In this document: positions 56,684-64,000 of the stretch, in pieces
Position numbering within the stretch: position 1 is the stretch's first letter
How the letters are laid out: each line of letters starts with the position of its first letter
NCBI GenBank assembly: GCA_025464625.1
Contig: JAOAUZ010000002.1
Location: forward strand, 186,001 to 250,000
Reading direction: 5' to 3'
Length of the DNA stretch: 64,000 nt
Origin: Rickettsiales bacterium
GTDB taxonomy: Bacteria; Pseudomonadota; Alphaproteobacteria; Rickettsiales; SXRF01
Notes under the pieces: model-generated
Seen by the model: the letters and a program-made list of their open reading frames with translations, nothing else
Databases searched by the model: none
Told to the model about the DNA's origin: nothing
Made by a program: the position numbers and the translations under genes

Positions 56684-57780
56684 ACTTCCCTCCGCTCAAA
56701 ATCAATGCGCGGGTCAATCCACACATACATAAGGTCGCCAATTAAACCAGCAATAAGCCCGAGCAAGGTGAAGATGAATAATGTGCCAAACATTACAGGG
56801 TAATCACGCCCAACCACCGCCTCATAACCAAGCAAACCCAAACCGTTTAGAGAAAAAATAATTTCAATCAACAGTGCGCTGGTAAATAAAATTGAAAGCA
56901 GCGCACTAGGAAAACCAGCAATAATCACCAGCATCGCATTGCGGAACACATGCCCATATAGCACCTGATTTTCTGATAACCCTTTTGCACGGGCGGTAAG
57001 CACATATTGCTTGCTGATTTCCTCCAGAAAATAATTTTTTGTGAGCATGGTAAGGCTAGCAAATCCGCTAATAACCATAGCAATTACGGGCAGAGTAATA
57101 TGCCAGAAATAATCAGAAATTTTAGCCATAAGCGATAGTTCCGACCAATTATCAGAAGTTAGTCCTTTCAGCGGAAACCAGCTTAGATAATTCCCGCCTG
57201 CAAACACAATAATAAGTAAAATTGCAAATAAAAAGCTGGGTATCGCGTAGCCAATAATAATCGCCCAGCTTGTCCAGATATCAAAATTTGAACCATCCCG
57301 CACCGCTTTGCGTATGCCCAAAGGAATGGAAATAAGATAAACGAGAAGCGTTGTCCACAGCCCGAGCGAGATGGTCACAGGCAGGGTTTTCAGCACTAAA
57401 TCCACCACTTTTTCATTGCGGAAAAAACTCTCGCCAAAATCAAAGCGCAGATAATTACCCATCATCTGCCAGAAACGCTCCAGCGGCGGTTTATCAAAGC
57501 CATACATTTTCTCAATCTGTTTGATAATCTCAGGATCTAACCCCCGCCCGCCACGATAGAGCGACTGGCTGGTGTTAGTGATCTCCTGCTTGGCTGCAAG
57601 GTCTGTTCCGCCACCAGAAAGCCTATCGGTTGCATGACCAGAAGTAATATCAGTTAGCTGCGCCACCATCCGCTCCACTGGCCCACCAGGGGCAACCTGC
57701 ACAATGGCAAAGTTCAGCACCATAATCCCAAACAAGGTGGGAATCATCATTAGCAGGCGGCGGAGTATGTAGTTGAGCAT
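56680..57780 (-). CDS. yejB: Oligopeptide ABC transporter permease YejB
   Basis: 366 residues. N-terminal [21 protein letters not shown] and VAPGGPVE are typical of DppB/OppB-type permeases; the insertion [27 protein letters not shown] is characteristic of YejB. EAA loop near [21 protein letters not shown]. Forms the channel with YejE for peptides bound by YejA. No good Shine-Dalgarno is seen, and 14-base tandem repeats directly precede the ATG. Confidence 0.94.
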   Translation of the reverse strand: MLNYILRRLLMMIPTLFGIMVLNFAIVQVAPGGPVERMVAQLTDITSGHATDRLSGGGTDLAAKQEITNTSQSLYRGGRGLDPEIIKQIEKMYGFDKPPLERFWQMMGNYLRFDFGESFFRNEKVVDLVLKTLPVTISLGLWTTLLVYLISIPLGIRKAVRDGSNFDIWTSWAIIIGYAIPSFLFAILLIIVFAGGNYLSWFPLKGLTSDNWSELSLMAKISDYFWHITLPVIAMVISGFASLTMLTKNYFLEEISKQYVLTARAKGLSENQVLYGHVFRNAMLVIIAGFPSALLSILFTSALLIEIIFSLNGLGLLGYEAVVGRDYPVMFGTLFIFTLLGLIAGLIGDLMYVWIDPRIDFERREV

Positions 57781-57815
57781 TTCAGGGTTCAGAGGTCAGG
57801 GTTCAGAGGTCAGGG
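57781..57815. repeat. Tandem 14-base repeat at the yejB start
   Basis: TTCAGAGGTCAGGG occurs twice (57788-57801, 57802-57815), preceded by a half unit TTCAGGG that abuts the yejB start codon. A related doublet (CAGAGGTCAAGGCT, CAGAGGTCAGGAAT) lies within the coding sequence of the reductase fusion at 26132-26159. Confidence 0.7.
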
Positions 57816-57848
57816 TATTTATATACATAATTACTCATTTCTACAATG

Positions 57849-59135
57849 TTACAGTTGTCTTTTTGGATCGTTTTTCTCTACCTCGTGTACCGAATACAGA
57901 GAGTCACCTGGCGTAGTTATTCCAATATTTTCGGCAGCTTTATTTGCTTTTTGCATTGCGCCAAACAAATCCTGATAGAGCTCATCTTTTACAATTTGAA
58001 AAGATTGAGCTATAGAATCTCCAATAGGTAATTTCTCTGCTTCAGAGTATATACGCTCAGTCAATTTTCTAGATAAAACAGATTCGTTTATATTCTTAAA
58101 TTTTCCTCTTTTTTCTGCTTGTTCCATAAATTCATAAAATACTGATTCCTTAACATTATCGTTTTCTACCCCATTATACAAAGAGGGTGATATTTTCTTT
58201 ACAAGAGTAAAAATAATATGGTGCAACTGCTCATCAACCGCAAATATCTGATCAAACCAATTGTCATCAAAATCAATTGCCATAAGCAACTTATTACTTT
58301 CCCCACCTGCACTACCAATGTTCATCAGATATTCACTGGATAAGTTACAACGACATTTTTTTTCAAACGTAGCAATCGCCTCATTTGCAACAGGATTTTT
58401 AAAAACCTTGTCCCAGACATCATCATTTACAACTATATTCAAAGGCTTTGCCGCATCCTGTGCCAACTTCTTGTATGTATTAATTTTTGCAGTCTGCTGG
58501 TCTAAACCATTCGCACCATCAGATTTTAACTTTAAATCTGCTTTGGCTAAATTTTTCCTAACTCCGCTTATAATTTTTTCTTCCGCATCAGCCCCTATTT
58601 CTCTAAAAAATATGCCTTTTCCTCTAGCGTTCGCCTGTGCGTAAAATTCTTTTATCAATTCTTTGCTTATTATTAGCTGACCTAAAAACATGTTAAAATT
58701 ATTACCCGCCACCCTTTTAATACCATTAGAAACCTCACCCAAAATCCCTTCAGCATCATGTGCTGTATCGTCTTCATAAAGCTCACTTATTGATTTACGA
58801 AAATCTAGGCTAGTTATTTCTTTTCCTTCTGCCTTAAGTGCTTTTCCAAAAGATTGGATTAATTTTTCAGAGTTTACTTCATGTAGGACATTGGCTTTAA
58901 AATATAGAGAATCCAAGCCATCGAAAGCCTTGTTTACGGATTTTAGCAAGTTTGGATCGGTATTTTTTTGTTTTTCTAACTCAATTTTCTTATTAAAAAG
59001 TTCTGATTTGCAATGTTTTATGACTGCAAAATTATGAGAGGTCTCCATAACACTTTCTATGTCTTTGCTTACACTGGGATCTGCAAATACCTTATCCCAA
59101 GTTTCGCTGTCTATCTTCTGATGATCTTGTTCCAT
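57849..59135 (-). CDS. Hypothetical protein with internal repeats, 428 residues
   Basis: No signal peptide or membrane segments. A short unit recurs: ETWDKVFADPSVSKDIESV (about 11-29), DDVWDKVFKNPVANEAIATF (about 243-262) and a weaker DNWFDQIFAVDEQLHHIIF (about 292-310), each leading a helical region. High Lys, Asp, Glu and Asn content. The gene lies between yejA and yejB on the same strand, so it belongs to the peptide transporter transcription unit, but similarity to transporter parts is absent. No family recognised; lineage-specific, possibly an effector-like or structural protein. Confidence 0.58.
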   Translation of the reverse strand: MEQDHQKIDSETWDKVFADPSVSKDIESVMETSHNFAVIKHCKSELFNKKIELEKQKNTDPNLLKSVNKAFDGLDSLYFKANVLHEVNSEKLIQSFGKALKAEGKEITSLDFRKSISELYEDDTAHDAEGILGEVSNGIKRVAGNNFNMFLGQLIISKELIKEFYAQANARGKGIFFREIGADAEEKIISGVRKNLAKADLKLKSDGANGLDQQTAKINTYKKLAQDAAKPLNIVVNDDVWDKVFKNPVANEAIATFEKKCRCNLSSEYLMNIGSAGGESNKLLMAIDFDDNWFDQIFAVDEQLHHIIFTLVKKISPSLYNGVENDNVKESVFYEFMEQAEKRGKFKNINESVLSRKLTERIYSEAEKLPIGDSIAQSFQIVKDELYQDLFGAMQKANKAAENIGITTPGDSLYSVHEVEKNDPKRQL

Positions 59136-59182
59136 TGGTTTTTTCTAAACAAAAATAAGTCTATAGCGTTGTTTTGTAATAT

Positions 59183-61021
59183 CTATTTGCTTTCCTTCAT
59201 CCACCAAGTCTGGAAGCCAAGGTTATATTTAGGTGGGGTAGGGGGCATGGCGAATTTATCCCAATAAGCCACGCGGAAGCTGCCTGAATGCCAGTTAGGG
59301 ATAACAACATTCTCCCACAGCAAAACGCGGTCAAGTGCGCGCCCTGCTGCAAGGAGTGAGTCTTTATCCTCAGCTTTGGTGAGTGCATCAAGCATCCCAT
59401 CCACCACCTTGCTTTTTAAGCCTGCAAGGTTATTGCCGCCTTTAACATCTGCCTGCGAGGAATGCCACAGCGACACCTGCTCATTTCCGGGAAAAAACAC
59501 GCCACGATTAATCCAAACGGAAACCATATCAAAATCACCTTCATCAGTGCGCTTTTGATATTGTGCATCGTCAACCATGCGAATGGATGATGTAATACCC
59601 AAACGCTCCAGATTCTTGCGCATCGGGGCAATAACCCGCTCCATAGTCGGCTGGCGGAGCATAACTTCTAACGATAGCTGTTCGCCTTTATCATTAACTC
59701 TCTTACCGTCTTTTACTTTCCAACCAGCATCTTCTAATAGCTTCTGAGCTTTCAGGAGATTTTCGCGAGGATTGCCCGAACCATCAGTCACAGGGTTGGC
59801 AAAAGGCTGGCTAAACAGGGCAGGGGGCAAATCGCTCTTAAACTTCTCTAATAAAGCAAGCTCCTTACCCTCTGGTACACCCTTCGACTCAAAATCAGTA
59901 TTCTCAAAAAAGCTCTTATTACGGGTATATGCACCATAAAAAATGGTTTTATTTATCCATTCATAATCCAGCGACAAACCTATCGCCTCACGCACTCTAC
60001 GGTCAGCAAACTGCGCCTTGCGAGTGTTAAAAATAAATGCCTGCATACCTTGCGGTGTACCATCGGGAATTTCTTTTTTGATGATGCGTCCATCTTTAAC
60101 GGCTGGCGCGTCATACGCCGTTGCCCAGTTGCGGGCGATATATTCGCGCCTGAAATCATAATCACCTGATTTTAGAGCCTCGAGCGTTACATTCTCATCG
60201 CGGTACATATCATAGCGAATCGTATCAAAATTATACTGACCTTTATTTACGGGCAGCTTCTCAGCCCAATAATTTGCCACACGCTTGTAAATTATATTCT
60301 TGCCCTGCTCCACGCTTTCAACCTTGTATGCACCACTGCCAAGAGGTGATTCCAGCGTGGTTTTTTCAAAATCAACCTTGCTGTAATAGGCTTTGGAAAG
60401 AATCGGCAACGATGCCGCAAGCATCGGCAGTTCTTTGTTTTTTGTGTCATTAAAGGTAAATTTAACCTTATTTCCAGCAGTTTTTTCGACCTTAACTATG
60501 GGTGCGTACATAATTTTATAAGTTGGATCGCCTTTTTCCTTTAGAGCATTGAAAGAAAACACCACATCATCAGCTGTAATTTGCGAACCATCATGAAATT
60601 TTGCTTCTTTTCTGAGGGTAAATTCGGCTGCGGAATTATCCGTACTTACATCCACCTGACTAGCGATTAAGCCATACATGGTTTGCGGTTCATCTTGCGA
60701 GGCAACCATAAGGGAATCAAAAATCCCGCTAATAGCAGGAGCTTTTACACCTTTAAGGATAAATGGGTTGAGATTGTCAAAAGTGCCTGTCTCCGCAAGT
60801 TTTACCGCACCGCCCTTCGGCGCATCTGGGTTTACATAGTCAAAATTCTTAAAATCCGCATTGTATTTACACTCGCCATAAAGAGTGAGACAGTGAGAAG
60901 GAGCTGCCAAGGCAGAACTCGTCATTGCGAGGAATGCTAATGACGAAGCAATCCAAAAATTTCTTATACTGGATTGCTTCGCCACAGAAAAAATCTGTGC
61001 CTCGCAATGACGAATAGACAT
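59183..61021 (-). CDS. yejA: Periplasmic oligopeptide-binding protein YejA
   Basis: About 612 residues from ATG 61021, which overlaps the SPFH stop (TAATG). Family 5 extracellular solute-binding protein: FDYVNPDAPKGGAVKLAETG, FNALKEKGDPTYK, ARNWATAYDAP and FFENTDFESKGVPEGKEL are YejA motifs. Captures peptides for YejBEF. The signal peptide (IRNFWIASSLAFLAM, cleavage after SALA) is encoded largely by a palindromic repeat (60920-61012), so its first 33 residues derive from it. A GTG at 60985 would give a shorter leader and is an alternative start. Confidence 0.92.
   Translation of the reverse strand: MSIRHCEAQIFSVAKQSSIRNFWIASSLAFLAMTSSALAAPSHCLTLYGECKYNADFKNFDYVNPDAPKGGAVKLAETGTFDNLNPFILKGVKAPAISGIFDSLMVASQDEPQTMYGLIASQVDVSTDNSAAEFTLRKEAKFHDGSQITADDVVFSFNALKEKGDPTYKIMYAPIVKVEKTAGNKVKFTFNDTKNKELPMLAASLPILSKAYYSKVDFEKTTLESPLGSGAYKVESVEQGKNIIYKRVANYWAEKLPVNKGQYNFDTIRYDMYRDENVTLEALKSGDYDFRREYIARNWATAYDAPAVKDGRIIKKEIPDGTPQGMQAFIFNTRKAQFADRRVREAIGLSLDYEWINKTIFYGAYTRNKSFFENTDFESKGVPEGKELALLEKFKSDLPPALFSQPFANPVTDGSGNPRENLLKAQKLLEDAGWKVKDGKRVNDKGEQLSLEVMLRQPTMERVIAPMRKNLERLGITSSIRMVDDAQYQKRTDEGDFDMVSVWINRGVFFPGNEQVSLWHSSQADVKGGNNLAGLKSKVVDGMLDALTKAEDKDSLLAAGRALDRVLLWENVVIPNWHSGSFRVAYWDKFAMPPTPPKYNLGFQTWWMKESK
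60920..61012. repeat. Palindromic repeat forming the yejA signal-peptide region
   Basis: Outer arms CGTCATTGCGAGG (60920-60932) and CCTCGCAATGACG (61000-61012) match perfectly over 13 bases; inner arms GAAGCAATCC (60945-60954) and GGATTGCTTC (60971-60980) over 10. Read in frame on the minus strand as RHCEAQ...KQSS...WIASSLAFLAMT. Confidence 0.8.
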
Positions 61022-61983
61022 TACGCTCCGCCCCAAGGACCTTTTGCTGGTTCTCCTGCAGCAACAGCAGCGGTTTTATTTTTGATACTATCAAACACGG
61101 TGAGTGCTTGTGCAACCATCGAGCCAGCATCAGAAGCATTGGCTGGCAGTAAAATTGTGGTGCTGGTTTGTGCCAATTTGCTGAAAGCAGCAACATACTG
61201 CTCGGCTATTTTGAAAGAAACAGCCTCAGAACCACCCGCCTTCATGATAGATTGTGAAATCATTTCAATTCCTTTGGCATTGGCTTCAGCAACAGCAAGG
61301 ATAGCTTCTGCTTCACCTTTTGCGCGGTTTACTTGGTCAATCATCGAACCTTCTGATTGCAATACAACCTCTTGTTTTTTGCCTTCCGCAACGTTGATTT
61401 GTGATTGGCGTTTACCTTCAGATTCAAGAATCGTTGCACGTTTCTGACGATCCGCTGCCATCTGCAATTCCATAGCTTTTAGAACCGAATTAGGCGGGGT
61501 AATATTTTTAATTTCATAACGCATGCACTGAATGCCCCAGCTTTGCGCTGCCTGATTAATAGCTGCAACAATGTTAGAGTTTAATGCTTCGCGCTCTTCA
61601 AAGGTTTTATCCAAAGTGAGTTTGCCTATTTCCGAACGCATGGTGGTTTGTGCTAATAACTGCACAGCGTAAATAGGATCAGAAACACCGTAAGACGCTG
61701 CTATCGGATCCATAATCCGCACATAAAGCACGCCATCAAGATTAAGCGTAACGTTATCGCGGGTAATGCCTGCCTGTTCAGGAACATCCACGGCCATTTC
61801 CTTTAGCGAATGCTTATATGCAACACGCTGAATGAATGGAATAATGATATTAAGCCCTGGTTCTAATTTACGGTCGAATTTACCAAGACTTTCAACAATC
61901 CATGCCTGTTGCTGTGGTACTGTTTTCGCACCATTAAATATGATAATGAGTACAACAGCACCAAGTGCAATAAAAAATTCCAT
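61021..61983 (-). CDS. SPFH/stomatin-family membrane protein (QmcA-like)
   Basis: 320 residues. One N-terminal membrane helix, then the SPFH core (VPQQQAWIVESLGKFDRKLEPGLNIIIPF) and a coiled-coil region (MAADRQKRATILESEGKRQ; AKGEAEAILAVAEANAKGI). Forms membrane microdomain assemblies and is thought to affect membrane-protein turnover. The pairing with NfeD genes immediately upstream is the usual arrangement. Its stop overlaps the yejA start. Confidence 0.92.
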   Translation of the reverse strand: MEFFIALGAVVLIIIFNGAKTVPQQQAWIVESLGKFDRKLEPGLNIIIPFIQRVAYKHSLKEMAVDVPEQAGITRDNVTLNLDGVLYVRIMDPIAASYGVSDPIYAVQLLAQTTMRSEIGKLTLDKTFEEREALNSNIVAAINQAAQSWGIQCMRYEIKNITPPNSVLKAMELQMAADRQKRATILESEGKRQSQINVAEGKKQEVVLQSEGSMIDQVNRAKGEAEAILAVAEANAKGIEMISQSIMKAGGSEAVSFKIAEQYVAAFSKLAQTSTTILLPANASDAGSMVAQALTVFDSIKNKTAAVAAGEPAKGPWGGA

Positions 61984-62009
61984 GTTTTTATTCCTCTATA
62001 TTTTACAGG

Positions 62010-62462
62010 TTATTTAGGAGCTACAGTCAGCACATTTCCAGAAATATCTTTAATTACTACCTGCGCACCAGATTCCAGTTTTTCTACGGTTACAGGCTCT
62101 GCCAGCTTTGCCTTCATATTTGCGCCAGACCAAACCACCTCACCACCATGAATTTTATGCAGCCCTTTTTCACCAACAACAGCTGTTTCCCCAATAATAT
62201 TGTGATAGGTAGCCTTGCCTTTACCAAGTTTCAGCTTCTGAATTGGCTTCCATAATATTACCGCCCAAACCGCTGTGGACACGACAAACACCAACGCCTG
62301 TAACAGTTTGTCTTCAGGAGAGATAATAGAAAAATTAAGCAGCATGCCAACGGTAAGAGAACCGCAGCCTGCAAAGAGCAGACCAACCCCCGGAACACCC
62401 ATTTCGGCAATGAGTAAAACAACACCAGCAACCAACCAGATAACCATTAAATTCGGTTCCAT
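62010..62462 (-). CDS. NfeD family protein
   Basis: 150 residues. Three N-terminal membrane helices (LMVIWLVAGVVLLIAEMGVPGVG...) followed by the OB-fold domain (IIGETAVVGEKGLHKIHGGEVVWSG). Partner of SPFH proteins, encoded 26 bases downstream. Its ATG overlaps the stop of the second NfeD-like gene (TAATG). Confidence 0.87.
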   Translation of the reverse strand: MEPNLMVIWLVAGVVLLIAEMGVPGVGLLFAGCGSLTVGMLLNFSIISPEDKLLQALVFVVSTAVWAVILWKPIQKLKLGKGKATYHNIIGETAVVGEKGLHKIHGGEVVWSGANMKAKLAEPVTVEKLESGAQVVIKDISGNVLTVAPK

Positions 62463-62959
62463 TAGAACTCCTGTTCTTTAATCTTCACCACAAGGTCATC
62501 ATCAACAACATCCGTAACCATCATTTTTGTTCCAGCATCAATACTTTCTGCTTCAACGTCTGATGATAAACGAGCGTGTAAAATCCGCCCATTAACTTTA
62601 ACATCTCCGCCAGTAACAGAATTAAGACCACCTTCCGCTACCTCAACAGTTTTTCCTATGCTGGCAAGACAAAAGTCTCTCTCTTCACTGGAGAGCTTTG
62701 ATTTTGGCTTCGCTCCACGCAGTGCAATCCGCCATGAAACAATCGCCACAAAGAAAAATATAACCTGACCAACAACGAAATATATATAAACACCTTCAAC
62801 ATCAGCACTAGGTGGTCTCATCACCCCTAACAAGATAAAAACAGCAACTGTAAACGCCGCGTAAGCAGCATAGGTAAGATTATATTTTCTCTGCATTTTA
62901 TCGACAACAAAAAGAACTCCACCAATCGCCAACCAAGCAAGCACGGGTATAAAAGACAT
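62462..62959 (-). CDS. Second NfeD-like membrane protein
   Basis: 165 residues. Helices at about 5-20, 30-48 and 60-80, then an OB-like part with IGKTVEVAEGGLNSVTGGDVKVNGRILHARLS, parallel to the paired NfeD. Overlap with the following nfeD gene implies a hetero-complex with it and the SPFH protein. It is more divergent than the first. Confidence 0.7.
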   Translation of the reverse strand: MSFIPVLAWLAIGGVLFVVDKMQRKYNLTYAAYAAFTVAVFILLGVMRPPSADVEGVYIYFVVGQVIFFFVAIVSWRIALRGAKPKSKLSSEERDFCLASIGKTVEVAEGGLNSVTGGDVKVNGRILHARLSSDVEAESIDAGTKMMVTDVVDDDLVVKIKEQEF

Positions 62960-62979
62960 TACATTCTCCTTGTGTTGAA

Positions 62980-63519
62980 TTATTTTAATGTATTCAGATA
63001 TGCAATTAAATTGGCACGATCCTGTGGGTTAGGCATACCAGCGAAAGACATTTTGTTCCCCGGAATAGCTTTTTTAGGATTAGCCAAGAAATCCGAAAGC
63101 TCCTGCGCTGTCCACTTTTTATCCTTCATCGCCATAAGAGCAGCGGAATAAGTATATCCATCCTTATGAGCAAAATGACTGCCAACCAAACCCCACTGGT
63201 TCGGTCCCACGCCATCTTTTCCGCCTTTATCAAAGCTATGACAAGACGTGCATTTTTTGACAAGAGCCTCGCCAGCCTTAACATCAGCCTTTGCCATGAG
63301 TGGCGCGATATCCACTGGCTTTTCTTCTGCTGCTGGAACACCGCTAGGAGCAGCATTTTCTGCGCCAGCTATGGTATAGCCACGTTTAACTTCGCCACCA
63401 TGCTCGCCTTCACCACCAGCATATAACCCCTCGCTTACAATTCCAGAAACCATCGCTATGATACCAGCAAGTAATACTGCGCCAGCTACTTTATTAAATT
63501 CCAACCCATTACCAGACAT
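62980..63519 (-). CDS. Membrane-anchored class I cytochrome c (CycM/c552-like)
   Basis: 179 residues. An uncleaved N-terminal membrane anchor (AGAVLLAGIIAMVSGIVSEGL), an Ala/Glu/Pro-rich linker, and a class I haem domain with CTSCH (about residue 92), GPNQWGLVG and the sixth ligand Met in NKMSFAGM. Carries electrons from the bc1 complex to terminal oxidase in aerobic alphaproteobacteria. First gene of the downstream run of minus-strand genes; 20 bases separate it from the NfeD-like gene. Confidence 0.9.
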   Translation of the reverse strand: MSGNGLEFNKVAGAVLLAGIIAMVSGIVSEGLYAGGEGEHGGEVKRGYTIAGAENAAPSGVPAAEEKPVDIAPLMAKADVKAGEALVKKCTSCHSFDKGGKDGVGPNQWGLVGSHFAHKDGYTYSAALMAMKDKKWTAQELSDFLANPKKAIPGNKMSFAGMPNPQDRANLIAYLNTLK

Positions 63520-63629
63520 AATAAATTTCTCCGAAAAACAACTTTAAAAAATGGCTTAATAATAATTGGTTGTCTTTATAATATACCCGCTCTATCTATT
63601 CAATAAGAACTTGAAGACAAAAGTATTAT

Positions 63630-64000
63630 ATGAATCCAATAATTATAATTCCCGCCCGCATGGCATCCACCCGCCTTCTAAATAAGCCAATGGCTTTGAT
63701 TGGCGGGCTGCCGATGATTGTGCAGGTTATGAAACGGGTGCAGGAATCTGGGATTGGCAGGGTGGTAGTTGCCTGTGATGGTGAGGAAATTGCTAGTGCA
63801 GTAAAAAATGCTGGTGGTGAAGCGGTGTTGACCGACCCTGATTTACCATCTGGTTCTGACCGAGTTTTCCAAGCTCTTACAAAAATAGACCCCGAAAAGA
63901 AACATGATATTATTATAAACGTGCAAGGTGATATGCCCTGCTTAGATCCAAAAATTATAAAGCGTGTTTTTGCTGTTTTGGATAATAAAGAAGTTGATAT
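63630..64000 (+). CDS. kdsB: 3-deoxy-manno-octulosonate cytidylyltransferase (KDO), truncated by window end
   Basis: First 123 codons only. MNPIIIIPARMASTRLLNKP is the nucleotide-binding start of KdsB; VVVACDGEEI, TDPDLPSGSDRVFQAL and IINVQGDMPCL follow. Activates KDO as CMP-KDO for lipopolysaccharide. A TATAAT (63577-63582) precedes it in the divergent region with the cytochrome gene, without a clear -35. Confidence 0.95.
   Translation, partial: MNPIIIIPARMASTRLLNKPMALIGGLPMIVQVMKRVQESGIGRVVVACDGEEIASAVKNAGGEAVLTDPDLPSGSDRVFQALTKIDPEKKHDIIINVQGDMPCLDPKIIKRVFAVLDNKEVD

Overview
The window is chromosomal DNA of an AT-rich (about 40% GC by eye) Gram-negative alphaproteobacterium. Support for this: KDO synthesis genes at both ends (kdsA near the left, a truncated kdsB at the right edge), a fused cysNC, an APS-type cysH, a DUF465 protein, yejABEF, and the gene order mnmE-mnmG-rsmG-parA-parB with three embedded parS sites, the arrangement usual near alphaproteobacterial replication origins. 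No rRNA operon, CRISPR array or recognisable oriC was seen. The genus cannot be told from the sequence alone.

Layout. 1-5.8 kb: a partial gene, an unknown gene, kdsA, then a leftward three-gene overlapping operon (LplT-like MFS carrier, PP-loop/zinc protein A, Wzx-like flippase) that looks like an envelope module. 5.8-10.8 kb: PIF1-like helicase, then sulfate ABC transporter genes cysT, a secreted Cys-rich protein, cysW and cysA, with no sulfate-binding protein in the window. 10.8-17.8 kb: nested palindromic repeats, a pilin-like gene, pgsA, DUF465, an RlmD/TrmA-type RNA methyltransferase that seems to start at ATT, lepA, grxD, bolA and prepilin peptidase. 17.9-27.1 kb: sulfate assimilation operon cysI, siroheme synthase, cysH, cysD, cysNC and a 1141-residue flavin/Fe-S reductase fusion that may replace CysJ. 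27.2-35.8 kb: a genomic island in the 3' end of tRNA-Ser(GCT), flanked by 19-bp direct repeats, carrying a P4-type integrase, a type III restriction-modification pair, a second tyrosine recombinase coupled to AlpA and zinc/HTH genes, and an unknown gene. 35.8-39.8 kb: PfkB kinase, methyltransferase, PP-loop/zinc protein B (paralogue of A) and carbonic anhydrase. 39.9-46.2 kb: LpoA-like lipoprotein, NIT-type chemoreceptor, hemW, unknown gene, orphan response regulator. 46.2-52.3 kb: parB, parA, rsmG, mnmG, mnmE, HTH protein. 52.4-63.5 kb: yejF, yejE, a DUF559 endonuclease, a hydrolase, yejB, a large unknown protein, yejA, an SPFH protein, two NfeD proteins and a membrane cytochrome c.

The most unusual signal is the density of small palindromic repeats and how they behave. 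They invade reading frames (mnmE G domain, yejA signal peptide, C-termini of the hydrolase and of DUF559). One family sits one base after a stop codon in two operons with compensatory base changes in its stem. One family forms 35-bp inverted repeats (34/35 match) on either side of the DUF559 Vsr-like endonuclease gene, while a gene-less copy lies inside another repeat near 10.9 kb. An endonuclease-plus-repeat pair that inserts in operons by making ATGA stop/start overlaps is the best candidate here for an undescribed system.
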